Source of the DNA: an uncultured Halomonas sp.
GTDB lineage: Bacteria > Pseudomonadota > Gammaproteobacteria > Pseudomonadales > Halomonadaceae
Assembly: GCF_947501415.1 (NCBI RefSeq)
Contig: NZ_CANMVL010000009.1
Span: forward strand, 186,001 to 250,000
Length of the DNA: 64,000 nt
Direction of reading: 5' to 3'
Shown: positions 55,209 through 63,551 of the stretch, one piece after another
How positions within the stretch are numbered: position 1 is the first letter of the stretch
Layout of the letters: each line of letters starts with the position of its first letter
Translations under genes and position numbers: made by a program
The notes under the pieces: model-generated
What the model was told of the DNA's origin: nothing
The model's input: the letters and a program-made list of their open reading frames with translations, nothing else
The model's database searches: none

Positions 55209-55564
55209 CGCGACTCCCCTCCCCGGCGCCGGTTTAGCCGGTCCAATCCCCAGGCGGTCGCGGCCAGGGTCAGTCCCGTGGACACCACCAGGGTGATCAG
55301 GATGGGCCAGAGGTCACGACCGATCAGCGCGAAATGCACCATCAGCCCCACCCCCGCCGGCACAAACAGCAGGGTAAGGTAGCGCAGCAGACCCTCGCCG
55401 GCCATGCGCAGGCTCCTGGGCACCTTGCCATTCACCAGCAGCCCAATCAGCAGGATCACCATGCCAATCACCGGGCCTGGAATCGGCAACGTCAGCCCAC
55501 GCGCGACCAGCTCCCCCAGGAACTGGCAAGCCAGCAACAAACTCATCCCCATGATCAACGGCAT
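55205..55564 (-). CDS. lrgA: LrgA/CidA-family holin-like protein
   Basis: 119 residues with four hydrophobic helices. The hallmark LPIPGPVIGMVILLIGLL and LLFVPAGVGLMVHF are present. The start at 55564 is preceded by GGGGAG. It forms a tight two-gene operon with lrgB. No LytSR-type regulator lies beside it here. It is divergent from the tRNA-Pro gene. Confidence 0.9.
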   Translation of the reverse strand: MPLIMGMSLLLACQFLGELVARGLTLPIPGPVIGMVILLIGLLVNGKVPRSLRMAGEGLLRYLTLLFVPAGVGLMVHFALIGRDLWPILITLVVSTGLTLAATAWGLDRLNRRRGGESR

Positions 55565-55777
55565 GGCAACTCCCCCCCCTCTGCGACCCCGACAACGCCC
55601 GACACGCGGCGTAAACCGCCGACATCATAGAGCATCATCGCGGCACGCCCCAGCGCTCACAACCCAAGCATCTGAAAAGAAAGTGCAAAAGGGGCTTTTC
55701 ATTTGCCGGCTAACGCGCTAGTATACGCCTCGTTCTCGGGGCACAGGCCGGACGGCCAGGAAACCGAAAACGAGAGT

Positions 55778-55854
55778 CGGAGCGTGGCGCAGCTTGGTAG
55801 CGCGTTGCAATGGGGTTGCAAAGGTCGCAGGTTCGAATCCTGTCGCTCCGACCA
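55778..55854 (+). tRNA. proL: tRNA-Pro (anticodon GGG)
   Basis: 77 nt with encoded CCA. Acceptor CGGAGCG/CGCTCCG; D stem GCGC/GCGC with AGCTTGGTA loop; anticodon stem TTGCA/TGCAA with loop ATGGGGT, anticodon GGG at 55812-55814 (reads CCC/CCU); T arm GCAGG-TTCGAAT-CCTGT. It resembles E. coli proL. Accessory genes begin immediately downstream, and tRNA 3' ends are common integration sites, but no second copy of the 3' end was seen in the window. Confidence 0.97.
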
Positions 55855-56209
55855 GAAACATCAAGAGAAATCGCCACTAACGGGTCATGCCGAGTGGCGG
55901 TTTTTCGTTGCTGCGTGTATAGAACCCATGCAGCAGAAACCTCAAGATTATCTAGTCTCCTATTTTTCCTATTGCTGCCTCACCTCCTTCCTACCCCCGT
56001 CTTTAACAGACACAACGCACCTGAGTAAAAACCGTACTGAACCAGAGCGAGATTACACCAGCTGCATCAACTGCCCTGAAGCACATAGGGTGCTAAGCTC
56101 AAACTCAAGAAGACAGCATGATGTAGGCTGCGAGTAGTTTATCGTGACCTAACAAACAGAAGGTTGTTCTCCTCATCACATTATTTGCGAACGACAAGGA
56201 AGCCTTCGC
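55855..56209. other. tRNA-Pro terminator and gene-free start of accessory region
   Basis: 355 bp. A tRNA terminator (CGCCACT 55872-55878 / AGTGGCG 55893-55899, then GTTTTT) is followed by about 300 bp of noticeably AT-richer sequence without a convincing gene, ending in AAGGAAG, which serves the mcrB-like GTG. It has no recognisable integrase or att repeat. Confidence 0.6.
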
Positions 56210-58858
56210 GTGAGCCACTATAGCCACAAGCACGAAACCACACACCTGCTGGCCGCAGCCAATCGCTGGAAAGAAATCTGCTTACTCCAGGACGGCAGCC
56301 TGTTCTGTGACAAGGACCTCTGGACGCACGACAACCTGGAGGAATTGGACCGAAGCTTTACCCAGAACCCCATCGAGGGCGGCGACAGCTACATTCACAA
56401 ACTATCGCTTCAGCTAGCCGACACCTCGGCTGATGCCATTCAGCTGATGGCGGAACTCAACTGGCTATTGCTACTTTTCTCGAGCAATATCAAGCCTGCC
56501 ACCAAGCGCCGCATGGTGAAGGAGATCTGGGAGCTGAGCGGTGAGGCTTTCCCCGAGCCACCCCCCTGCCTCAATGACCAGGCCCTCGGTGGCGTCGGCA
56601 GCACCGGTACGGGCTTCAATACCCATCGCTGGCGTGAGCTTGTCTTTCTGATCGACCTGATCCGCGCCTTCAAATCGCTCCCACCCGACCAGCAGCAGCG
56701 GCAGGCTGAAGACCCCTGGGCCTTCGCCGACTGGATGGCCACGGTACGCCGCGATGGCATACGACAGCTCCCGCATATCCTGAGCTACCTGCTCTTTCCG
56801 GATAGCTTCGAGTACATCTCCATCATACTCGACAAGCAAAAAATCCTGGAAAAGATGGCTGGTCTCTCCAAACACCGGCTTAAACAACTCTCGGACCGAG
56901 AGATCGACCAGTCTCTCCTGGAGCTTCGCCAGCGCTTGGAAAGTGAGGGCGACCAAAAGGTAGACTTCTACGACTCCCCCTGGCTGGAGCAGTGGCGCCC
57001 TTCCCCCGGCATCTGGCTGATGGCCTGGAATCCGAAGCACTGGCCTTGGAAGTCCTATCAGGATGATCGTTTGAAGATCGCCAGTGGCGAGAACGTCACC
57101 CTGTCCTGGCGCACCGCCTCCACCCACCCCCGCGAAGGCGACACCTTCTACCTGGTACGGGTGGGCCAGGAGCCTCGCGGGCTAATCGCTCGGGGCAATA
57201 TCGCCTCGGCGCCATATGAAGATGAACACTACAACCCGGACCGCGCCGACAACGGCGAGAAAGCTCGCTTTGTCGATATCACCCTGACCGACCTGCGCGA
57301 TCCTGACGTCGACACCTACATCAGCATGGACAAGCTCCAGGCCGATACCACCGATGGGCAGAACTGGTCGCCCCAGGGCTCGGGCATTGAGGTCAAGTCG
57401 CTCTCGGCGAAGCTGATCGGCAAGCTGTGGGACAAACTGCCGCCGGTGAAGGTCTCAGCCGCGAAGGCCGACACGCCTATACAGGAGGCCATCCAGATCG
57501 CCCGGCCGGCCAACACGATCTTCTATGGCCCGCCCGGCACCGGCAAGACCTATCACCTGCAGAAGCACCTGATGCCTAAGTACGAGAGTGAGGCGAAGCA
57601 GGCCCCCACTGGCAAGTGGTTGGAGGAGCAGCTGGCGGGCACCGCGTGGTGGGAGGCCATCGCCCTGGCGCTGGCAGACCTGGGTGGCATTGCCACGGTC
57701 AATGACCTGATCGTCCACCCCTACTTCAAGGCCAAGGCACGCGTGCAGGGGCGGGCCAACAATCCGCACCTGCGCCAGACCTGCTGGGGTGCGCTTCAGC
57801 AGCATGCGGTACTGGAGTCAGAAACGGTGAAGACCGCAGCCGAGAAGCGCATCTCACCGCTGATCTTTGACAAGCAGCATGGCGGCCGATGGATCCTGAC
57901 TGGCGACTGGGAGGAAGCCGGCGAAGGGCTACGTGAGAAGCTCGCTCAACTCAAGCAAGGCCCAGCCAGCGACGACGCCCGCATCAAGCGCCACCTGACG
58001 GTAACCTTCCATCAGTCCTACAGCTACGAGGACTTCGTCGAGGGCATCCGCCCGCAGACCACCGAAGACGGCGCCATCAGTTACGAGGTGCGTGACGGCC
58101 TGTTCAAGGCGTTCTGCCTGCGCGCCAGCCAGGACCCCAAGCAGCGCTACGCGCTGTTCATCGACGAGATCAATCGCGGCAATATCTCACGTATCTTCGG
58201 CGAGCTGATCACCCTGATCGAGGCCGACAAGCGCGCCTGGTGGGACGAGGAAGGCCAGCTGGTCGAAGGCATCGAGCTGGTATTGCCCTACTCGGGCGAG
58301 CGGTTCGGGGTGCCCAAGAACCTCGATATCTACGCCACCATGAACACCGCCGACCGCTCCATCGCGCTGATGGATGCCGCCCTGCGCCGGCGCTTCCACT
58401 TCCACGAGCTGATGCCGGAACCCAAGCGGATTCCCGGCGGCCAGGGGGACGGCTATATCCCCGACGGTGAAGGCGGCCTGCTCAACTTGCGCGCCCTGCT
58501 GGAAGCGATCAACTTGCGCCTGCGCTACCTGCTGCACCGCGATCAGACCTTCGGCCACGCCTACTTCACCGAGGTGAAGGACCTCGAGGCCCTGCGACGG
58601 GTGATGGTCTACGACATCATCCCCATGCTGGCGGAGTACTTCTATGACGACTGGCGCCAGATCCGCCGCGTGCTGGCAGACGAAGGGGCCGATGTGGAGC
58701 AGCAGCTGATCACCGCCGAGACCCTCGATCCGGCCCGCCTCTTCCCCGACAGCGACGACCTGCTCCCCGAGCGGCCCGACTACCGCGTCAAGGCGCCGGG
58801 AAAGATCAGCGCCGACGCCATCAAGAAGATCTACGAGTCGCTGGAAGCCGAGGCATGA
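56210..58858 (+). CDS. mcrB: McrB-like AAA+ GTPase with EVE-like modified-base reader
   Basis: 882-residue motor of a modification-dependent restriction system. It starts at GTG (56210) after AAGGAAG. Residues 1-255 form an unassigned helical domain. Residues about 265-345 (GIWLMAWNPKHWPW, GDTFYLVRVGQEPRGLIARGNI) have the PUA/EVE pattern used to flip modified bases. The AAA+ core has Walker A GPPGTGKT (440-447), Walker B ALFIDEINRGN (648-658), sensor 1 ATMNTADRS (709-717) and Arg cluster RRR (726-728). About 140 residues (455-595) inserted after Walker A look like a winged-helix module. It overlaps the McrC gene by 4 bp. Confidence 0.9.
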   Translation: MSHYSHKHETTHLLAAANRWKEICLLQDGSLFCDKDLWTHDNLEELDRSFTQNPIEGGDSYIHKLSLQLADTSADAIQLMAELNWLLLLFSSNIKPATKRRMVKEIWELSGEAFPEPPPCLNDQALGGVGSTGTGFNTHRWRELVFLIDLIRAFKSLPPDQQQRQAEDPWAFADWMATVRRDGIRQLPHILSYLLFPDSFEYISIILDKQKILEKMAGLSKHRLKQLSDREIDQSLLELRQRLESEGDQKVDFYDSPWLEQWRPSPGIWLMAWNPKHWPWKSYQDDRLKIASGENVTLSWRTASTHPREGDTFYLVRVGQEPRGLIARGNIASAPYEDEHYNPDRADNGEKARFVDITLTDLRDPDVDTYISMDKLQADTTDGQNWSPQGSGIEVKSLSAKLIGKLWDKLPPVKVSAAKADTPIQEAIQIARPANTIFYGPPGTGKTYHLQKHLMPKYESEAKQAPTGKWLEEQLAGTAWWEAIALALADLGGIATVNDLIVHPYFKAKARVQGRANNPHLRQTCWGALQQHAVLESETVKTAAEKRISPLIFDKQHGGRWILTGDWEEAGEGLREKLAQLKQGPASDDARIKRHLTVTFHQSYSYEDFVEGIRPQTTEDGAISYEVRDGLFKAFCLRASQDPKQRYALFIDEINRGNISRIFGELITLIEADKRAWWDEEGQLVEGIELVLPYSGERFGVPKNLDIYATMNTADRSIALMDAALRRRFHFHELMPEPKRIPGGQGDGYIPDGEGGLLNLRALLEAINLRLRYLLHRDQTFGHAYFTEVKDLEALRRVMVYDIIPMLAEYFYDDWRQIRRVLADEGADVEQQLITAETLDPARLFPDSDDLLPERPDYRVKAPGKISADAIKKIYESLEAEA

Positions 58859-60096
58859 GGCAACTCACCGCCTACGAGCACGGCTGGCTTGCGGTCGGCG
58901 AGGGGCGCGACCTGGCACCCCACGAGGCTGACGCCCTGGCCGGCGCCGAGAGCATGCTGCCGCCAGGCTGCCTGCAGTGGGGTCATCAACGGGTGAAGTT
59001 CACCCAGTTTTGCGGGGTGGTCCAGGTGGACGGCCTGCAGGTGGAGGTGCTGCCCAAGCTCACCCCGTATCAGACCGAAGCCCAGCAGCGCGACACCCTG
59101 CTGACCATGCTGGCCTGCGCCGGTGACTTGGAGGGCGTCGATACGCTCGGTGCTGGCCTGGCTACCAGCCGAACTACCCTGCTGGACCTCTTTATCCGCC
59201 ACTTCGCTCACCTGCTGGAGCGCCAGCTACAACAGGGGCTACTGCGGGACTATCGGGATATCGACGACACCCTTGACCAGGTGCGCGGCCGCATCGACCT
59301 GGTGCGCCAACAGCGCGAGAACCTCTTCAAGCCCCAACGCCTGGCCTGTCACTACAGCGAGTTGATCGCCGACATTCCGATCAACCGCCTGCTGCACTCA
59401 GCACTGCGGCTGGTGATCTCCCTTACCACCAGCCCCCTGCTTGCCCAGCAGCTCCACGCCCTGCGAATGCGCTTCGGTGACGTCGGCACTCTGACGCCCC
59501 ATGAGCGAGGCCCTACGGCCGATCAGCTCAACCGGATGCAGAGCCGCTACGCCCCGCTGGTGACGCTGGCCCACCTTTTCCTGGAGGGTCAGTTTCTGGA
59601 TGCCCGCTCAGGGCGCCAACAGGCCTTCAGCCTGCTCTTCGACATGAACCGTCTCTTCGAACGCTATACCGCCAGCCGCCTGCGCCCGCTGGCGCGTCGC
59701 CACGGGCTCAAGCTAATGGAACAGGGCCCGCGGCGCTATCTGGGTCACGAGGAGAACGGCCTCGGCCGACTCCTTATGCGGCCGGATATCAGCCTGCTGG
59801 ACGAATCCCGGCGGCCGGTGATCATCCTGGATACCAAGTGGAAGCGCATCGAGGGGCCGGATGCCCTGGCCGCCCTCTCGACGTCGGATCTCTACCAGCT
59901 GGCAACCTATGCCAGCGCCTACGACTGTGAGTCGGTGGTACTGCTCTACCCCGAGCAGGCGCATCTCCGAGCCGGTCAGCGCCATGCCATGACCCTCGCT
60001 GGCTCTGGAGCCAGGCTGACACTTGCCGGCATACCACTGGATGGCACAGCCATCGGAAGTGAGCTGATGGCCACTGACACCATCGCACGTGTATAA
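58855..60096 (+). CDS. mcrC: McrC-like PD-(D/E)XK endonuclease subunit
   Basis: 413-residue cleavage subunit. The N-terminal DUF2357-like/beta region (1-90) includes GVVQVDGLQVEVLPKL. A central helical domain follows, with YRDIDDTLDQVRGRIDLVRQQ, typical of McrC proteins. The nuclease domain has D311 in RPDISLL and the D326-T-K328 triad in ILDTKWK, then a helix with YQLATYASAYDCESVVLLYP. All catalytic residues appear intact. It starts within the mcrB stop (ATGA overlap). There is no methyltransferase beside it, in keeping with a type IV enzyme that cuts modified DNA. Confidence 0.92.
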   Translation: MRQLTAYEHGWLAVGEGRDLAPHEADALAGAESMLPPGCLQWGHQRVKFTQFCGVVQVDGLQVEVLPKLTPYQTEAQQRDTLLTMLACAGDLEGVDTLGAGLATSRTTLLDLFIRHFAHLLERQLQQGLLRDYRDIDDTLDQVRGRIDLVRQQRENLFKPQRLACHYSELIADIPINRLLHSALRLVISLTTSPLLAQQLHALRMRFGDVGTLTPHERGPTADQLNRMQSRYAPLVTLAHLFLEGQFLDARSGRQQAFSLLFDMNRLFERYTASRLRPLARRHGLKLMEQGPRRYLGHEENGLGRLLMRPDISLLDESRRPVIILDTKWKRIEGPDALAALSTSDLYQLATYASAYDCESVVLLYPEQAHLRAGQRHAMTLAGSGARLTLAGIPLDGTAIGSELMATDTIARV

Positions 60097-60226
60097 CCTG
60101 CCTAGGCAGTAGGATCCAGCGAAAGGGCTATGTGGCTGGGGAGAAAAACACATTAGAAACAGCAAACCGGATTCCTCGACCGGCATCACGGGAACATCAA
60201 CCTCAATCGCAAGGAAACTACGAATC

Positions 60227-60610
60227 ATGATGAAGCGAGTTTTTGCAGGAGCATTGTTCTTAGCCATCTCGCCAATGACGCCCGCAGAGGACCTCTATAC
60301 GGGTAGGTACTCGAACTGTATGGACGCATCGGGTGGCGTCACCGTCAATATGATGAACTGCATCGGTGAGGAGATAAAAACCCAAGATGCTCGACTGAAT
60401 GGGGCTTACCAGAAGTTGCGTAACAATATCTCGGGCGAGCGCCGGCAAGAGCTTCTAGATGCGCAGCGCCTTTGGATTCAGTACCGGGATGCAAACTGTC
60501 AATTCTACGCTACAGCGGGAGGAACCTTGGCAATGGTCGCCTCGAATGAGTGCGTGCTGCGTGAGACGGCGCAGAGAGCACAAGAACTCGAGAACCTAGC
60601 CAATTGGTGA
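60227..60610 (+). CDS. LprI-like (DUF1311) exported protein
   Basis: 127 residues: signal peptide (cleavage near TPA-ED) and a helical Cys-containing domain. The family core is present: MMNCIGEEIKTQDARLNGAYQKLRNNIS, RRQELLDAQRLWIQYRDANCQFY and SNECVLRETAQRAQELENL. Four cysteines could make two disulfides. DUF1311/LprI members include periplasmic lysozyme inhibitors. The ATG at 60227 has AAGGAAAC upstream. It lies between the McrBC genes and the PD-(D/E)XK gene, but nothing links it to defence beyond position. Confidence 0.82.
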   Translation: MMKRVFAGALFLAISPMTPAEDLYTGRYSNCMDASGGVTVNMMNCIGEEIKTQDARLNGAYQKLRNNISGERRQELLDAQRLWIQYRDANCQFYATAGGTLAMVASNECVLRETAQRAQELENLANW

Positions 60611-60888
60611 TTACCGGGAAGCCTGGAATAGGCTCTTCATTCCTGCCGTGCGTGCGTAGGTCAGGCCGGAGAGCCAGTGCCACACCTTCCGCTAGGCATG
60701 ACGTACCAGCGTGATTGAGTCTTTCGCCATCGGATTCAGAAGAGCGTTGTCATAGGCGGCATCATAAGGTAACAGGCACGACTAAACATCCGCGATGGCC
60801 ATCAGGCTTTGGAACGAGTCTAATTCACAATACCTTTTTTGCGCCATGACACATGGCGACATTCACTTTTACTGCTAGGACAGCATTG
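60611..60888. other. gene-free interval upstream of nuclease-fold gene
   Basis: 278 bp. No gene is convincing. A short minus-strand frame (about 60706-60790) with protein-like composition (YDAAYDNALLNPMAKDSI) might be a decayed gene end. A T6 run near 60835 and AGGA before ATG 60889 precede the next gene. Confidence 0.35.
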
Positions 60889-62046
60889 ATGGACGACACC
60901 CTGCTGGTCAGCCTCCGCCGCTATCGCCCCCGAGAAGGCCGCGATAGCCTCGAGGATTACCTCACCGAGATTTTCGCCTGGCTGCTGCGGAATTCCCGTA
61001 ATGTGGCCGATGCCTTTCTCGACACCGTTATGACGCATGTGCCGGAGACGGATCGCCTCGAGCTGCCTGCTGACGATCAGGAAGTCACCTGGGAGACACA
61101 AGCGACCTATCCAGGTGCTCGGCTCGACATGCTCGCCAAGTGGCCGGGCGGCGCATTGCTTTTCGAGCATAAGGTGCATGCTCCGCTCTCCGCTGAGCAG
61201 GTGAACAAGTATCGCGACCTGGCGGCATCGGAGTTTCCCGGCCGGACCGCTCGGGTAATCGTGATCTCTGCCAATACCGGCCAGCATCGGCCGGAAGCGC
61301 ATGGTTGTCTGTGCTGGGAGAACGTGTACGAGCTGCTGGAGACACAGCACAACACACTGAGTGACCCAGCAGAGCAATTTCATATCGCCAGTTTTTTGGC
61401 CCTGTTGCGGCACGAAGGGCTGCACCCGGCTAAAGCGATCAGCCATCAGGCGCTTGCGTTCTACCCGGTGGTGTGGCGTTTTCCGGAGCAACTGGGAGAT
61501 GCGCTGGCACCGCTGGCATACGAGCAATGGCCGCTCAAGGAGCGCTATGAAGGACGCAACCCCAAGACGCGTTGGGGCCGGCTGGGGTTTGAACTGATCC
61601 CCGCCGGAGGGCCCCTTCACTGGATGCCGGGACTGTTCGTGGGAGTGATTCTCGACGGTCGCGACCACCTGGTGGAGAACCGGCATACCAACCGAGTGAT
61701 GCTAAACATCATTCTCGACTTCTCGGTCAAGTTACACGACATCTACCCGCAACTACCGAGCTATCGGCGACTCGTGCAACAGCTTCGAGAGAGGACGCCC
61801 CACAAGGGCTGGCACTTCTATGATCACCTCGAGGAACGCCCGGCCAATCGCTATCATCCCCTGTACCTGGAGACCCCCCTACTGGAAGTGCTGCGTGGAA
61901 CGACCACTATGGCAGAGCAGCGCGACGCGATTCGCCGCGCCGTTTGTGACGCGATCGAGCTGCTGCAGCAGGATAATGCCCTGAAGACACTGACCGACGA
62001 GGTTCGGCATGAAGCTATCTTGTTGACCGAGCCCGAGCACCAATGA
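60889..62046 (+). CDS. stand-alone PD-(D/E)XK nuclease-fold protein (PDDEXK_4 type)
   Basis: 385 residues. The opening LLVSLRRYRPREGRDSLEDYLTEIFAWLLRN is typical of the PDDEXK_4 family often annotated in defence islands. The fold core is WETQATYPGARLDMLAKWPGGALLFEHKVHAPLS, giving D80, E93 and K95 (D...ExK), followed by a helix with EQVNKYRDLA. The C-terminal 200 residues are unassigned. The start at 60889 has AGGA eight bases upstream; an ATG 12 codons earlier lacks a ribosome site. Its stop overlaps the ATG of a small ORF. Substrate and activity are unknown; a restriction or abortive role is plausible. Confidence 0.8.
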   Translation: MDDTLLVSLRRYRPREGRDSLEDYLTEIFAWLLRNSRNVADAFLDTVMTHVPETDRLELPADDQEVTWETQATYPGARLDMLAKWPGGALLFEHKVHAPLSAEQVNKYRDLAASEFPGRTARVIVISANTGQHRPEAHGCLCWENVYELLETQHNTLSDPAEQFHIASFLALLRHEGLHPAKAISHQALAFYPVVWRFPEQLGDALAPLAYEQWPLKERYEGRNPKTRWGRLGFELIPAGGPLHWMPGLFVGVILDGRDHLVENRHTNRVMLNIILDFSVKLHDIYPQLPSYRRLVQQLRERTPHKGWHFYDHLEERPANRYHPLYLETPLLEVLRGTTTMAEQRDAIRRAVCDAIELLQQDNALKTLTDEVRHEAILLTEPEHQ

Positions 62047-62207
62047 CGAGCCAGAATTCCCGGGGCCAGCTCAGTGAAGCCGATGTGCTTGACGCCATGC
62101 TCAGAACACTGAGTCGCGGCACCCAGGCTAGATAAAGCTCATACACGCCAGGTCCTGACGGCGAAGCATGGGCCGAGCAGGCCTTTCCGCACTTCGTCCA
62201 GGGATAG
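62043..62207 (+). pseudogene. small coupled ORF interrupted by an in-frame TAA
   Basis: The ATG overlaps the preceding stop (ATGA, 62043-62046). The frame gives 30 codons (MTSQNSRGQLSEADVLDAML...) to a TAA at 62133-62135. It then stays open in the same frame for 23 more codons (SSYTPGPDGEAWAEQAFPHFVQG) to a TAG at 62205-62207, three bases before a hairpin. This layout suggests a 54-codon gene with one nonsense codon, or alternatively a genuine 30-residue peptide. The family is not recognised. Confidence 0.4.
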
Positions 62208-62210
62208 AGA

Positions 62211-62233
62211 CTGCCTCGCTCAAAACGAGGCAG
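62211..62233 (+). terminator. hairpin closing the nuclease-fold unit
   Basis: CTGCCTCG (62211-62218), loop CTCAAAA, CGAGGCAG (62226-62233). The stem is perfect but no U tract follows. It begins three bases after the TAG at 62205-62207. Confidence 0.45.
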
Positions 62234-62412
62234 CACAGTAATGGCGAAAGGGAAATATTCTGACTTGTGGCGTTCACTTGACTCAGGACATGAGCGCATT
62301 GATCGGCCGGTGAACGGCAGCGTTTCTCTTTCGCAACGGTGAGCCAACATAAGACGAGAATGCCTTGGCAGGAAAACTGGGCAGTCGGCAACAAGCAACC
62401 CCGGAGACCCCG

Positions 62413-62925
62413 ATGACGGCACACCTGATCGACTTTCAACACGCGGCCGAGGCCAAGCGCTGGCAAGCCATCAACGATGATGTGATGGGCGGCGTCTCCC
62501 TCGGCAACCTGCAGGTGCAAGACGGCGTCGGGGTGTTCAGTGGCGAGACGTCCCTGGAGAACAACGGCGGTTTCGCTTCGGTTCGCCGCGAGCGCGAGGC
62601 CATGGACCTGAGCGGCGCTCCGGGCCTGTTGCTCGATGTGCGCGGCGACGGCCGCCGCTACCAGCTGCGCCTGCGCACCAACCAACTGTTCGAGGGCGCG
62701 GCCTACCGGGCGCTGTTCCAGCCCCCCACCGGCGAGTGGCAACGCCTTGCCCTGCCCTGGCACGAGTTCGAGGCGGTGTTTCGCGGTCGGCGACTGGAGG
62801 ATGCGCCGCCGCTCGATCCCGCGGCGCTCCGGCAGGTGGGATTGCTTATCGCCGACCGGCGGTCGGGGCCCTTTCGGCTGGAGCTGGAGTGGATCGGGAA
62901 GATGAACGGCCAGGAAAGCAAATAA
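62413..62925 (+). CDS. CIA30-family protein
   Basis: 170 residues of the CIA30 (complex I intermediate-associated protein 30) fold, a galactose-binding-like beta sandwich. The family start FQHAAEAKRWQAINDDVMGGVSLGNLQV, SLENNGGFASVR and LLLDVRGDGRRYQLRLRTN, and the end GPFRLELEWI, are clear. In mitochondria CIA30 assists complex I assembly; bacterial members are uncharacterised and many act far from complex I. The start at 62413 has GGAG upstream. No nuo genes are nearby. Confidence 0.9.
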   Translation: MTAHLIDFQHAAEAKRWQAINDDVMGGVSLGNLQVQDGVGVFSGETSLENNGGFASVRREREAMDLSGAPGLLLDVRGDGRRYQLRLRTNQLFEGAAYRALFQPPTGEWQRLALPWHEFEAVFRGRRLEDAPPLDPAALRQVGLLIADRRSGPFRLELEWIGKMNGQESK

Positions 62926-63091
62926 GACCTCGTTTACTCCACTTTTTCAACACTCCTAAAACTTCCAAATTAGCTACTTTTTATTGCAAATGGTACAATA
63001 TAGGGTCAGCTAAAAAGTGTTACTTCAAGGCATGATGCTGGATTCTTTTCCTGGCATGGGGGTCTGGTATGTTTAGGAGGTCAACGCATTT

Positions 63092-63349
63092 ATGATGGAT
63101 ATTTTCAAGGTGGTTTACGATGGGGACACCATTGGGTTCTTCCCTGCCACCACCTGGTGTCAGGCTTCCAAAACGGGAGCGAACTTTCACCGTAAGCAGA
63201 CCGGTGAAAACGTACCTTGGGAGCATGTAACGACCACCTGGGTCAATCCGAAGCACTACGAACAAGAGGGTGTTCCAGAAGAACTTTATGCCACGCCCTC
63301 CTCGACCGATGAAAATAGTTCCGTCGAAAACGATCTTGCCACAGCCTAA
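63092..63349 (+). CDS. small uncharacterised protein, AT-rich context
   Basis: 85 residues, not recognised. ATG 63092 (or 63095) lies ten bases after AGGAGG. The sequence (MMDIFKVVYDGDTIGFFPATTWCQASKTGANFH, VPWEHVTTTWVNPKHYEQEGVPEELYA) is Trp/Tyr-rich and ends in a Ser/Asp/Glu tail. The 165 bp upstream are strikingly AT-rich for this genome, and a good terminator follows (63376-63404). It is a self-contained single-gene unit, probably acquired. Confidence 0.65.
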   Translation: MMDIFKVVYDGDTIGFFPATTWCQASKTGANFHRKQTGENVPWEHVTTTWVNPKHYEQEGVPEELYATPSSTDENSSVENDLATA

Positions 63350-63375
63350 TCGCTGCGCCTGCCCTTATGACATAT

Positions 63376-63404
63376 AAGCCATGCCATCCCGGTATGGCTT
63401 TTTC
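63376..63404 (+). terminator. terminator after small gene
   Basis: AAGCCATGCC (63376-63385), loop ATCCC, GGTATGGCTT (63391-63400; one G-U pair), running into TTT. Confidence 0.82.
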
Positions 63405-63551
63405 TGTTATTTGCTCCATTTTCTTTTCTGGCTTTGGATCTTATACAAGTTCATTAATAATATGGGAAGCTAACCCATCCCTCGCATCACACAGAGCTCT
63501 CTGAAGCCAAACCACGTCTCGATTCGTGACTGACAATAAGGAAATACAGCC

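Noticed and set aside
55778..55854. tRNA-Pro 3' end as an att site of an intact integrative element
   Set aside because: No integrase gene and no second copy of the tRNA 3' sequence were seen within the window.
60706..60790. Short minus-strand protein-like frame between the LprI-like gene and the nuclease-fold gene
   Set aside because: Fewer than 30 codons, bounded by stops and without a start; too little to call a gene remnant.
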